This document shows positions 25,681 through 34,627 of a stretch of DNA of 64,000 nucleotides, piece by piece. Under the pieces are notes generated by a model that did not search any database, was not told where the DNA came from, and was given only the letters and a program-made list of their open reading frames with translations. Position 1 is the stretch's first letter; every line of letters begins with the position of its first letter. The stretch is from Solimonas_A sp052035235. Lineage in GTDB: Bacteria > Pseudomonadota > Gammaproteobacteria > Nevskiales > Nevskiaceae. The DNA is taken from contig JBPOHT010000045.1 of NCBI GenBank assembly GCA_052035235.1, positions 1 to 64,000 on the forward strand. Direction: 5' to 3'. The position numbers were made by a program, and so were the translations under genes.

Positions 25681-26880
25681 ATGCGCAAGCACAGAATGCT
25701 CTTCGCCGCGCTGCTCGGCGGCCTGCTCTCCGGCGCGGCCTCGGCCGCCACCGTCAACCAGTTCACCAGCGGCGACCAGCAGTTGCCGGCCGCGGCCGGC
25801 GATGCCGCGGGCAACAGCGTGATCGCCTGGGACAGCTTCGGCCAGGACGGCAGCCTCTCCGGCATCTATGCCCGCCGGCTCGACAGCGCCGGCAATCCGC
25901 TGGGCGCGGAGTTCCGCGTCAACACGCGCACCGACAACCGGCAGACCAACCCGGCGGTGGCGATGAATGCCGACGGCCGCTTCGTGGTCGCCTGGAACAG
26001 CAACGGCGTCAACGGCGTGGGCCTGGGCATTTTCGCGCAACGCTATGCCGCGGACGGCACGCCACAGGGCGGCGAGATCCAGGTCGCCGTCAGCGGCGAG
26101 TTCGCGATCCAGCCCGGCGTGGGCCTGGCGATGGACCCGCAGGGCAACTTCATCGTGCTGTGGGCGGACCGCCGCATTCCCGGTGGTTTCTCGTCGCTGG
26201 ATACGCGCACGATCCAGGTGCAGCGCAACAGCGCCGATGGTGTGCGCAAGGGCGGCGCGGTGACGGTGGAGTCCTCCAACTTCCCCACCGTACGCAATCC
26301 CACGGCGACGATGGACGCCGCCGGCAACTTCACGGTGGCCTGGGTGCAGGGACCGTCCGGCGTGTCCAAGAGCCAGGTTTTCGCGCGGCGCATCTTTGCC
26401 TCCGGGCTGCCGCGGGGCTTCGCCTTCCGCGTGACCGAGAACAACGACCAGGTGTCCGACGTGGACCGCGCACGCATCGCCGGCAACGATGCCGGCGCCT
26501 TCGCGATCGCCTGGGAGCCGCTGGCCCCAAATGCGACCAGCAACGGCGTCTACCTGCGCGTGTACGACGCTGCCGGCAAGGCGCGCGGTGCGGGCCTTGC
26601 GGCCAGCGTCGGCGGACAGCTGAAGCGCCACCCGGCGCTGGGGATGAATGCCAGCGGCTTCGTGCTGGCCGCGCATGGCGATGGGGTCTGGGCGCAGCGC
26701 TATGACCTGCAGGGGAATCGCGTGGGTGCGGAGTTCCGGCCCGACACGTCCGGCGCGCCGTTCACACAGCTGTTCGGCGTGCCGGTGCTGGACAGCCACG
26801 GCGGGCTGACGCTGGTCTGGCAGGACTGGCAGCGGGATGGGGATGGGCGCGGGATTTCGGCGCGGCGGTATGCGCCCTGA
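25681..26880 (+). CDS. Secreted repeat protein of unknown function
   Basis: 399 aa with signal peptide (LFAALLGGLLSGAASA). It contains about six repeats of the form NP(A/T)(V/T)AMxADGxFVVAWxS...GIFAQRYAADGTP, a beta-propeller-like pattern. Ends SARRYAP. It is cotranscribed with the esterase at 24713. No enzyme motif seen. Confidence 0.75.
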   Translation: MRKHRMLFAALLGGLLSGAASAATVNQFTSGDQQLPAAAGDAAGNSVIAWDSFGQDGSLSGIYARRLDSAGNPLGAEFRVNTRTDNRQTNPAVAMNADGRFVVAWNSNGVNGVGLGIFAQRYAADGTPQGGEIQVAVSGEFAIQPGVGLAMDPQGNFIVLWADRRIPGGFSSLDTRTIQVQRNSADGVRKGGAVTVESSNFPTVRNPTATMDAAGNFTVAWVQGPSGVSKSQVFARRIFASGLPRGFAFRVTENNDQVSDVDRARIAGNDAGAFAIAWEPLAPNATSNGVYLRVYDAAGKARGAGLAASVGGQLKRHPALGMNASGFVLAAHGDGVWAQRYDLQGNRVGAEFRPDTSGAPFTQLFGVPVLDSHGGLTLVWQDWQRDGDGRGISARRYAP

Positions 26881-27018
26881 CCCTCACTCCCCTCGCCCGT
26901 TTACGGGAGAGGGGCTGGGGGAGAGGGTTGCTGTTACTCAAACTTTGGCTCGACCAAGCCTGATCTACAGCGCCCTCTCCTGCCCTACGGGCACCCTCTC
27001 CCGCAAGCGGGAGAGGGG
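26881..27018. repeat. Paired CCCTCTCCC-type palindromic repeats
   Basis: Two extragenic palindromes: 26881-26927 (CTCGCCCGT..ACGGGAGAGGGG) and 26974-27018 (CCCTCTCCCGC-AA-GCGGGAGAGGG). The same family is found at 38783-38808. They lie between convergent genes and may serve as terminators. Confidence 0.7.
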
Positions 27019-27031
27019 AACAGGCGGCTGA

Positions 27032-28036
27032 TCACCACTTGGCGTGATGCTGCTCCACCACGCCCAGCCCTTCGATCTTCTTCACGCCTTGCGCGGTCTT
27101 CAGCGTACCGCTGAAGCGCCCGAAGGGCTGCGTGAAGCGGCTGCTCAACAGGCCCACCGAGATGTCCTCGCGACGCTCGCCCTCGGGCGTGAAGGTCACG
27201 TCCAGCACACCGTCGGCGGTATGCACGCGCCAGGGCTGCAGCAACTGCGCGGGGTCGTACTGGAACACGGCCTGCGCCAGCGGCAGCAGGCGGTCACCCA
27301 GCCACATCGCGTTCTCGTGGCCGTTCATGAAGTGCGCCACCAGGTTCACGCCGATGCGCTGGCCATCCTCGGTGACGCCGTCCAGGCTCGCCCAGTTCCA
27401 GTCAGTGCGGCGCGGCGGGTAGCCCAGCGTGAAGTCCAGCGTGCCGCTGGCGGTTTCCTCGATGCGGCGCCCGTCGAGTTCCATCGCCAGGCGCACCGGC
27501 ATCGCGCAGAGCTTCCAGGTGTGGTGGAAGGGCCGCCCCGGGGAGGAGGCAATGGCGGTCATGCCGGGGCCGGCATCGCGGAAGCGCATTTCCAGCTTCA
27601 GCCCCGGCGCCTGGAAGCGCACGTCCCAGCCGCCGCCGGCGGGCAGCGCCTGCCAGCGGCGTGTGCCGTTCTTCAGCTCCCAGGTCGCATCCGGCGAGGG
27701 CGCAAAATCCCTGGCGAAGCCGAAGGGCACGGTGGCCTTGTGCTCGGTCAGCTTCCTGGTCTCGCGGTCGTAGATGTAGACGAAGGCGGTGGCCACCAGT
27801 CCGGCATCCGCCACGGCGTAGCCCACCATGTAGCGCGGCGTGAAGGCGCCGAAGTACATCCAGCCCTTGCGCTGCAGGCGTCGCGGCGAGAACAAGCCTC
27901 GGCTGCCGTCCCAGGCCGTGGTGGACATGTCGGCGATACGGCCCTCGTAGCGGCCGTAGTCGGCGACGCGACCGTTGCCGGCATCCAGGGTCTGGGGGGC
28001 GGCGGGCAGGCCGTCAGGGCGGGTATCGAAGCTCAC
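27032..28036 (-). CDS. DUF2804 domain protein
   Basis: 334 aa. The pattern NWASLDGVTEDGQRIGVNLV..NGHENAMWLGDRLLPL followed by WRVHTADGVLDVTFTPEGERRED is that of DUF2804, a family found in bacteria next to lipid-related genes. No signal peptide. The start overlaps the stop of the sterol desaturase by 4 bp, so they are translationally coupled. Confidence 0.85.
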   Translation of the reverse strand: MSFDTRPDGLPAAPQTLDAGNGRVADYGRYEGRIADMSTTAWDGSRGLFSPRRLQRKGWMYFGAFTPRYMVGYAVADAGLVATAFVYIYDRETRKLTEHKATVPFGFARDFAPSPDATWELKNGTRRWQALPAGGGWDVRFQAPGLKLEMRFRDAGPGMTAIASSPGRPFHHTWKLCAMPVRLAMELDGRRIEETASGTLDFTLGYPPRRTDWNWASLDGVTEDGQRIGVNLVAHFMNGHENAMWLGDRLLPLAQAVFQYDPAQLLQPWRVHTADGVLDVTFTPEGERREDISVGLLSSRFTQPFGRFSGTLKTAQGVKKIEGLGVVEQHHAKW

Positions 28037-28941
28037 GCAATCACCTTGTTGGTTTCCGCCTCATTCTCGCGCACCCATTCGGGCGGCGCCCAGAGGTGCT
28101 TGATGCGCTGGGCCAGCGGGCCGGGACGGAACACGTCCTTCCACATGTCGGTGAACTCGTGGAAGTTGAGCGTGATGATGTTGTAGGAGTGGATCTGCTT
28201 GGGGATGCCGTACTCCACCTTCTCCACCTCCGGCTCGTAGGTGCCGAACCAGCGGTCGAAGATGCACAGGATGCCGCCGAAGTTCTTGTCGATGTACTGC
28301 GGGTTGCGGCCGTGGTGCACGCGGTGGCTCGACGGCGTGACGAACACGTACTCCATCCAGCGGTGCAGCTTGCCGACGCTCTCGGTGTGGACGAAGTACT
28401 GGTAGGCCAGGTCCACGCCGTAGAGCAGGAACACCACCGCCGGATGCACGCCCAGCAGCACCAGCGGCATGAAGAACAGCCACCAGCCGGTGATGGAGTA
28501 CAGCAGGCTCTGGCGCATGGCCGTGGTCAGGTTCATGTGCTGGCCGCTGTGGTGCACCACGTGGGCGCTCCAGAACCAGCGCACGCGGTGGCTGGTGCGG
28601 TGGAACCAGTAGTAGCAGAACTCCACGCCCAGCAGCATCAGCGGCAGGGTCCAGGCATTGACCGGGATGGTGAAGAAGCGGTGCTCCCAGAACCACATGG
28701 AAGCGACGCCGGTGATCAGCGCATGTGCCACCAGCTCGAACAGCGAGTAGCTGCCGCCCAGGCCCAGGTTGGCGGCGATGTCCTTGAACTGGAACTGGTC
28801 ACGCTTGCCACGGCCGCGCATGATCTGCCATTCAATGGCGAAGACAATCAGGAAGACCGGCGTCATCACGCCCAGCAGGAGCTGCTTCCAGTCCTGGTCG
28901 GCGCCGATCACGGCCTCCACACTCTGCATCCACTCCATCAT
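28033..28941 (-). CDS. Sterol desaturase / fatty-acid hydroxylase family protein
   Basis: 302 aa membrane di-iron enzyme. The histidine motifs are WFHRTSHRVRWFWSAHVVHHSG (HxxxH and HxxHH), and in the C-terminal half SSHRVHHGRNPQYIDKNFGG. Helices are predicted before and between them. The start ATGATG at 28941 lies behind GAGGAGAG. It forms an operon with DUF2804. It may act on an alkyl or sterol-like lipid. Confidence 0.92.
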   Translation of the reverse strand: MMEWMQSVEAVIGADQDWKQLLLGVMTPVFLIVFAIEWQIMRGRGKRDQFQFKDIAANLGLGGSYSLFELVAHALITGVASMWFWEHRFFTIPVNAWTLPLMLLGVEFCYYWFHRTSHRVRWFWSAHVVHHSGQHMNLTTAMRQSLLYSITGWWLFFMPLVLLGVHPAVVFLLYGVDLAYQYFVHTESVGKLHRWMEYVFVTPSSHRVHHGRNPQYIDKNFGGILCIFDRWFGTYEPEVEKVEYGIPKQIHSYNIITLNFHEFTDMWKDVFRPGPLAQRIKHLWAPPEWVRENEAETNKVIA

Positions 28942-29120
28942 GGCCCGCTCTCCTCGCAACCGCTGTTCTGATGGGAGCATTGTGGCGGCAGCCGGGGCAA
29001 GGCCGCTTGACCTTGGGCGCCGCGGGGCATGACAGCGGGCGCCAGAAATTATATATTCAAAATCATTAACTTAAACAACAATCAACGGACAGGCCCTGCC
29101 TGCGCCGGGAGAGTCCCGCG

Positions 29121-29768
29121 GTGAAAAGCTTCTTCAGTGCCCTCCTTGTCCTGTGCCTGGCCGGCTGCGCCAGCAACTCCCCCGCCCCCAAGGCCGCCCC
29201 CACGGCTTCATCTCCCATCTTCCTGGTCCGCGATCCGGTCTTCCTGCTCTGCGAAGCAGAGGGCCTCGTTGCACACGACGCTGCCCGCCAGGCACTGTTG
29301 TTCGACCAGAGCCAGGCGGACATGCTGGCCAACGCCCAGGGCGATGCCTCCCTGACCGCACTCATCAACGAGATCTTCCGCCAGGCTCGCGAGGAGGGCT
29401 TGAAGGAACATGCCAAGTTTGGCGCGGCGCAGTTCTATCGCTGCGTGGAGCGCGAGGGCTTGACCCAGGTGCGCAATCCCAACGCCGCGATATGCCTGGC
29501 ACGCACCGACCTGGTGTTCTTCCTGAACGCCGACCGCACGCGCGGCAAAACGCCGGAGGAGGCCAACCAGGGGCTCAAGAACTACCTGCAAAGCGCCTCG
29601 CAGGTGGTGTATCCCCATTCGCTGGTCGATCAACTCACGCCAATGGTGTATCGCATCCAGAACGAGGATGATCACTACGACCTGCGGCAATTCGTCTTCC
29701 AGACCTGCCTGGTCCCGGAGGATTGGAAAGCCTGGTGGAACAGTACCCAACAAGGCAAGGTGAAGTAG
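29121..29768 (+). CDS. Lipoprotein of unknown function
   Basis: 215 aa. Signal peptide KSFFSALLVLCLAGC, with lipobox LAGC. GTG start at 29121. The mature part is helical, with no recognised domain. The upstream spacer (about 29045-29090) is AT-rich and likely holds the promoter. The first of a three-gene unit with creA and a small membrane protein (3-bp gaps). Confidence 0.75.
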   Translation: MKSFFSALLVLCLAGCASNSPAPKAAPTASSPIFLVRDPVFLLCEAEGLVAHDAARQALLFDQSQADMLANAQGDASLTALINEIFRQAREEGLKEHAKFGAAQFYRCVEREGLTQVRNPNAAICLARTDLVFFLNADRTRGKTPEEANQGLKNYLQSASQVVYPHSLVDQLTPMVYRIQNEDDHYDLRQFVFQTCLVPEDWKAWWNSTQQGKVK

Positions 29769-29771
29769 ACC

Positions 29772-30227
29772 ATGAGACTGATCGCGCTGATCCTGACGAT
29801 GCTGGTCGTGCTGCCGGCCCAGGCCGACACCGTCGGCTGCGTGACCACCTCCTGGAAGCTGATCGGCGCCAACCACAAGGTCTGCGTCGAGGCCTTCGCC
29901 GATCCGAAGGTGCCGGGCGTGACCTGCCACGTCAGCCAGGCCAAGACCGGCGGAGTTTCCGGCTCGCTGGGGCTGGCCCAGGACCCAGCGCAGTTCTCGC
30001 TGTCCTGCGAGCAGACCGGCCCGATCACGATCCCGCCCAAGCTGCCGGAGCAGGAGACCGTGTTCACCGAGGACACCTCGATCCTGTTCAAGGAGACGCG
30101 CGTGACGCGACTCTGGGATGCCAGGCACAACACGCTGGTGTACCTGGCCATCAGCCGCAAGCTGATCGACGGCGCGCCGAACAACAGCGTGTCGACGGTG
30201 GCGGTGCGACCCTGGGGTGCGAAGTAA
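29772..30227 (+). CDS. creA: CreA family protein
   Basis: 151 aa with a signal peptide (LIALILTMLVVLPAQA). The mature protein reads DTVGCVTTSWKLIGANHKVCVEAFADPKVPGVTCHVSQAKTGG. This matches the CreA (DUF) family, with the 4-Cys set and KETRVTRLWDARHNTLVYL near the C-terminus. Periplasmic, function unclear. Confidence 0.93.
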   Translation: MRLIALILTMLVVLPAQADTVGCVTTSWKLIGANHKVCVEAFADPKVPGVTCHVSQAKTGGVSGSLGLAQDPAQFSLSCEQTGPITIPPKLPEQETVFTEDTSILFKETRVTRLWDARHNTLVYLAISRKLIDGAPNNSVSTVAVRPWGAK

Positions 30228-30230
30228 CGC

Positions 30231-30452
30231 GTGCGGTTTCCTGACCTGAACGAATGGGTCAAGGGACTGCCGCCTGATCCGGTGGTCTTCATCGGAGCCT
30301 TCTGCGCGCTAGCCGTCGTCTGGCAGTTCCTTTCAGGCCATATCGTGCTGGGCCTGCAGGGCGCATCCATCGGCCGAAAAGAGGAACCTTTCCTCTTCTG
30401 GATGCTACTGCTCGCTGAAGCAGCGGCCTTGATTTGGCTCTTCATCGGCTGA
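30231..30452 (+). CDS. Small membrane protein
   Basis: 73 aa from a GTG start 3 bp after creA. Two hydrophobic segments: VVFIGAFCALAVVWQFL and PFLFWMLLLAEAAALIWLFIG. Not recognised. Confidence 0.55.
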   Translation: MRFPDLNEWVKGLPPDPVVFIGAFCALAVVWQFLSGHIVLGLQGASIGRKEEPFLFWMLLLAEAAALIWLFIG

Positions 30453-30500
30453 AGAAGACCACCATCATGTTCCTGCATCGGCGTGCACAAGCTCCGTCGA

Positions 30501-30788
30501 CTACGGCAGGTAGTACTCCTCCTTGCTCAGCACGCCGTCGCCGTTCGTGTCGCGCCTGGCAAAGCGCTTGTCCAGCTGCGAGCCCGGCTTGACCTCGGAC
30601 TTCTGCACCAGGCCGTCGCCGTTGCTGTCGGTCCAGATGTCCTTGAGCGGCGCGCCCACGGCCGGGGCTCCGACCGTGGCCGATCCTGGTGCGTCGAGTG
30701 AGGCTCCCGGCAGCGTGCCGACGCCGGCCAAGAGATGGGTGGAAAGGAAGAAAGCTGCCGCTGCGGTGCTGAAGGCCAACCGGTTCAT
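30501..30788 (-). CDS. EF-hand domain protein
   Basis: 95 aa. Signal peptide (LAFSTAAAAFFLSTHLLAGVG), then two EF-hand-like Ca2+ loops: DSNGDGLVQKSE and DTNGDGVLSKEE. ATG 30788 with GGGAG upstream. A secreted calcium-binding protein; partner unknown. Confidence 0.8.
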   Translation of the reverse strand: MNRLAFSTAAAAFFLSTHLLAGVGTLPGASLDAPGSATVGAPAVGAPLKDIWTDSNGDGLVQKSEVKPGSQLDKRFARRDTNGDGVLSKEEYYLP

Positions 30789-30922
30789 GTCACGAACTCC
30801 CTGTCTTTGTTGAGAAAGCCGCAGGGAGGCCGGACGCTCGCGCAGGATCGGCTCCCGCGCGGCGTTGCGCACGGCCCGTGGGCCGCGTGAAGAATTCAGC
30901 AGGAAACATGCCACGAGTGCGC

Positions 30923-30997
30923 GTAGGAGCGGCCGTTGGCCGCGATCAAGGCCGGCGCATCGGAGCAAGCTCTTTCGCGGCCAACGGCCGCTCCTAC
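30923..30997. repeat. Inverted pair of GTAGGAGCGGC palindromes
   Basis: GTAGGAGCGGCCGTTGGCCG on the plus strand and its near-exact reverse complement (CGGCCAACGGCCGCTCCTAC, ending 30997) enclose a 33-nt spacer. The short form occurs at 40786-40805. Confidence 0.8.
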
Positions 30998-31008
30998 GGG
31001 TGCCGGGG

Positions 31009-32364
31009 TCAGGCCTCCAGCTCAGCCAGCCCCTGCTCGAGATAATCCAGCAGCCGCTGCATGTGCGGCAGCCGGCGACGGCAGGCGATCAGGCCGAATT
31101 CCAGCTTGTCGGCGTAGCTGTTGAGCGTGATGTTCAGCGCCTGGCCGTCAATCACGATGGACACGGGATACATGCCCTCCAGCTCGGCGCCGTTCCAGTA
31201 GCGCTTTTCCTTGGGCCCCGGCACGTTGGAGATGGTGACGTTGAAGGCCTGCCAGCGCGGCGCGGCGCCGGTGGCGTAGTTCAGCGAGAACGGCGCCATG
31301 GTCGCCGCCATGTAGTTGACGATCTCGGCCTGCGACATCTTGCCGAAGCGGTCCTTGGAGGTCTGCACGGAGCGCTGGATGGCCTGCAGGCGCTCCACCG
31401 GGTCGTCGATGGTGGTGTAGAGGTTGGCCAGGATCATGGCCACCTGGTTGCCGGAGTCGCTGTCGTCGCGGCGCAGGGACATGGGCACCATCGAGGTCAG
31501 CGGCTTGTCCGGCAGCTCGCCCAGCTCGATCAGGTAACGGCGCAGCGCGGAGCCGCACATGGCCAGCACCATGTCGTTGAGCGTGGCGTCGTGGCGCTTG
31601 CCGGCAGCGCGGATGCGCTCCAGCGACCAGCTCTGCGCGGCGAAGCGGCGCGAGCCGGTGATGCGCTGGTTGAGGATGGACTTGGGCGCCTGGAACACCG
31701 AGACATAGTCCGGATTGCTGCGCGCGGCGCGGATGGAACGGTACAGCTCGCGCGTCACGGTGGGCAGGGTCTTGGCCTGCGCGGCGAGGATCTGGCCAGC
31801 CTCGCCAACGCCGGACCAGAAGCCACCACCGCCGCGATCCTCTTCCACCTCGCGCTTGCGCGGCGGCATGGCCCAGATGGGGATCGTGACGCCCTCCGGG
31901 GAGTCGCTGGTGCCGCGGATCATCATGCGCATGGCGGCGATGCCGTCGACCAGGGCATGGTGGATCTTGGAGTAGATGGCGATGCGGCCGTCCTCCAGGC
32001 CGTCGATCAGGTAGAACTCCCACAGCGGCTTGGCGCGATCCAGGTGCGCGCTGTGCAGCTGCGAGACCAGGGCCAGCAACTCGCGGATGCGGCCCGGCGA
32101 CGGCAGCGACAGGTGGCGGAAGTGCGACTCGATGTCGAACTCCTCGTCCTCCACCCAGAACGGCGCGCCGAGCTTGCGCTCCAGGCGCAGGTTGAACGGC
32201 GCATGTGCCGTAACGTGGCTGCGCAGGGTTTCGGCCAGCTTCTGCGTGTAGTCGGGGCCGGCCCCCTTGGGCGGGCGGGCCAGTTGCAGGCCGCCGACGT
32301 GCATCGGCTGGTTGCGCCGCTCCAGCAGCAGGAACATCTGGTCTTGCGGGCTCAGGGGCTTCAT
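31009..32364 (-). CDS. Wax ester synthase / diacylglycerol acyltransferase (WS/DGAT)
   Basis: 451 aa, full-length family member; joins acyl-CoA to a fatty alcohol or diacylglycerol, forming wax esters or triacylglycerol. The catalytic HHxxxDG motif reads SKIHHALVDGIAAM (about 132). Other conserved blocks: PLWEFYLIDGL, NDMVLAMCGSALRRYL, TISNVPGPKE, and the C-terminal LNITLNSYADKLEFGLIACR. It fits the lipid-rich gene set in this window. Confidence 0.95.
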   Translation of the reverse strand: MKPLSPQDQMFLLLERRNQPMHVGGLQLARPPKGAGPDYTQKLAETLRSHVTAHAPFNLRLERKLGAPFWVEDEEFDIESHFRHLSLPSPGRIRELLALVSQLHSAHLDRAKPLWEFYLIDGLEDGRIAIYSKIHHALVDGIAAMRMMIRGTSDSPEGVTIPIWAMPPRKREVEEDRGGGGFWSGVGEAGQILAAQAKTLPTVTRELYRSIRAARSNPDYVSVFQAPKSILNQRITGSRRFAAQSWSLERIRAAGKRHDATLNDMVLAMCGSALRRYLIELGELPDKPLTSMVPMSLRRDDSDSGNQVAMILANLYTTIDDPVERLQAIQRSVQTSKDRFGKMSQAEIVNYMAATMAPFSLNYATGAAPRWQAFNVTISNVPGPKEKRYWNGAELEGMYPVSIVIDGQALNITLNSYADKLEFGLIACRRRLPHMQRLLDYLEQGLAELEA

Positions 32365-32384
32365 GGCTCTGCTCTCTCCCTTGT

Positions 32385-34496
32385 TCAGAATGTGCCGCTG
32401 TTGTCGCCGGCGGCGAGTGTCCTGCTGCGACCGTCGCTGAAGGTCAGCGTGACCGGTACGTCCGTGGTGATCTGGTACTGCACGGCCTTGCCGCGCAGGC
32501 AGCTGCCGGCGGCATCGATGCGCAGCGAGCGCACGTTGGCCAGTGTACCGCTGAGCCTGCCCTCGGCCGCGGGTATCGTGGGGTTGTCGAGCCGCTCTCG
32601 CCGGGTGCCGGCCCAGGGCACCGGATCGATGCCGATGTTCACGCCCGTTTCGTACGTCGGCTGCGCCACGCCGCAGCCCAGGCTGGTGAGGTCCACCGTG
32701 CTCGGTCCTTGGGCCTCGGCGACGATCCGGGAGACCCAGTAGGCGCGGTCGTGCTTGATCGCGTACTCGGGCGCGTCGAGCTTGGTATCGGTCTTGTAGG
32801 TGACGCGCGCCGGGTTCTTCACGCGCTTGAGGCCGGCGACGTAGGCCGCTTCCTTGCGCCAGTCGTCGAAGATCAGGTAACTCAGGTGCTCGGCCACCGG
32901 GTGCAGGAAGAACTGGTAGGGAATCTCTTCCTGGCCCATGCGCACACCCATGGCCAGTGACGAGGTCACGTGCACCAGTTCGTCGGCGCCGGAGTAGAGG
33001 CTGGCGATGGGGATATGCCGCAGGTTGCCTACGTAGTCGATGATGTTGACGTCGCCGCCCACCGCGCCGCCGGACGACAGCGGCGGGATCGACGCACCCA
33101 GGGTCTGGGCCAGTGCCGTGACCAGCGGCGGCAACGGGTTGCCGGGGATCGGCAGGTTGAGCAGGTCGCCGGTGAAGCCGACCCAGTTGACCGCGCCGGC
33201 GAACAGGTCCGGGTACAGCGCGGCGAAGCGCAGCGTGCCGAAGCCGCCCATGGAGTAGCCGCTGACCAGCAGTTGCTCGTCGTCCACCGGGTAGTGGGCG
33301 CGGATGTCGGCCAGCGTGTCGAGCACGTCGCGCTCGGAGATGCCGCTGAAGAAGCCATGCGGGCCGCGGCCCAGCGGCGCGATGATGATGCGGTTGGGCT
33401 CCTCGCCGAAACGCTGCTGGAAGTTGGCCTGGTTGATCTGGCTGCCGTGGTTGGCCTCGCAGCCGTGCATCAGCAACTGCGCCGCGTGAGGGCCGGGCTT
33501 GGTCGGGATGTAGACACCGTAGGGCTGGTACTTGCCCAGGAAGTTGAAGCGCTGCTCGCAGGGCAAGCCGGTGTCGCCGTGCACACCGGGGACGCCGGCG
33601 ATGTCCACACCCTCACCCGGCGGCAGCGTGTACTGCGAGGTGTAGACGCGCTGCTGGAACCCGGTGACGGCCGGCGCGGCACGGGTGACGCCGCCACGCA
33701 GGTCGGCCACGCTGACCACCTCGCCGAACTCCGAGATGTCGCCCAGGCGCAACGCAGCGGACTGGCGGTCTTCCCACCAGTTGCCGCTGGCAGGCAGGAC
33801 CTGGTTGGCCAGGCCGTCGGCCTTGGCCTCTTCATGCGGCCCGCGGAAGGCCACGTTCATGACCTTGCCGTTCTTTTGTGCCAGCACGGCCTGCACGCGC
33901 CAGCTGCCGCCAGCTGGTAACGGCAGGCGGCCGACGATGCGGTTGCTGTCCGGGTTGCCTTCGGCGAATTTCGCCAGCACCTCCCAGCCACGGCTCTGGA
34001 TGCCCAGCCCTTCCCAGCTTCCGCCACCGGTGTCCGGGTTGTTGTCGGTGTCGATGGCCAGCGCGGCGATGGCGTCGTCGGCGTGATAGAGCGTGTTGAG
34101 CTCGAAGTCCGCCACCAGCTCGTTGCCCTGGATGGAGAGCGTCAGCGAGACCAGGTCCGCGGTGTTGTCCAGCCCCGCGGGGTAGCGCACGTCACCGGCG
34201 GTGGGAGACAGCAGGCCCGGCGTGGTGGCCAGCGGATTGCCGCTGGCGCCGGCGCGGGTCAGCGCGTTGAGCACGGCCGGCGACAGCGAGACGATGCCGG
34301 CGTCGGCGCCGTAGTCGTCGTAGACGTAGTCGCGGTAGATCAGCTTGCCGCCGCAAAGCTCGGTGGTGCCGGCGACCCAGGAACTGCGCTCGCAGGACCG
34401 GCTGCTACCGGCGCCGTCCGCGGTGGTGATGGAACTGCTGCTGTGGCAGCCCGTCAGGACGGCGGCCGCCAGCAGCGCGGGGGTATATGGGCGCAT
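32385..34496 (-). CDS. Large secreted lipoprotein alpha/beta hydrolase
   Basis: 703 aa. Signal peptide with lipobox LTGC (AVLTGCHSSSS). The N-terminal 330 residues form a beta-rich module (VADFELNTLYHADDAI...). Then comes a hydrolase core: MHGCEANHG, LLVSGYSMGGFGTLRFAALYP (nucleophile Ser), SLYSGADELVHV, and a His in HPVAEHL. ATG 34496 with GAGGAGAGAGC upstream. Secreted esterase, probably surface-attached. Confidence 0.82.
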   Translation of the reverse strand: MRPYTPALLAAAVLTGCHSSSSITTADGAGSSRSCERSSWVAGTTELCGGKLIYRDYVYDDYGADAGIVSLSPAVLNALTRAGASGNPLATTPGLLSPTAGDVRYPAGLDNTADLVSLTLSIQGNELVADFELNTLYHADDAIAALAIDTDNNPDTGGGSWEGLGIQSRGWEVLAKFAEGNPDSNRIVGRLPLPAGGSWRVQAVLAQKNGKVMNVAFRGPHEEAKADGLANQVLPASGNWWEDRQSAALRLGDISEFGEVVSVADLRGGVTRAAPAVTGFQQRVYTSQYTLPPGEGVDIAGVPGVHGDTGLPCEQRFNFLGKYQPYGVYIPTKPGPHAAQLLMHGCEANHGSQINQANFQQRFGEEPNRIIIAPLGRGPHGFFSGISERDVLDTLADIRAHYPVDDEQLLVSGYSMGGFGTLRFAALYPDLFAGAVNWVGFTGDLLNLPIPGNPLPPLVTALAQTLGASIPPLSSGGAVGGDVNIIDYVGNLRHIPIASLYSGADELVHVTSSLAMGVRMGQEEIPYQFFLHPVAEHLSYLIFDDWRKEAAYVAGLKRVKNPARVTYKTDTKLDAPEYAIKHDRAYWVSRIVAEAQGPSTVDLTSLGCGVAQPTYETGVNIGIDPVPWAGTRRERLDNPTIPAAEGRLSGTLANVRSLRIDAAGSCLRGKAVQYQITTDVPVTLTFSDGRSRTLAAGDNSGTF

Positions 34497-34627
34497 GCTC
34501 TCTCCTCGTCGCCGCGTGGGTCCGCGGCCTGTTGTGGTTCCGGGGCCTCTGCCGGGCCCGGTCACCTTAGTGTTGGACAGAACCGGGGCAGCGGCAAGCA
34601 CCTGATGCTCGGCTAACATGCGCCCCC

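Noticed and set aside
26881..27018. Possible CRISPR-like repeat array
   Set aside because: Only two dissimilar palindromes and no regular spacers; they are extragenic palindromic repeats.
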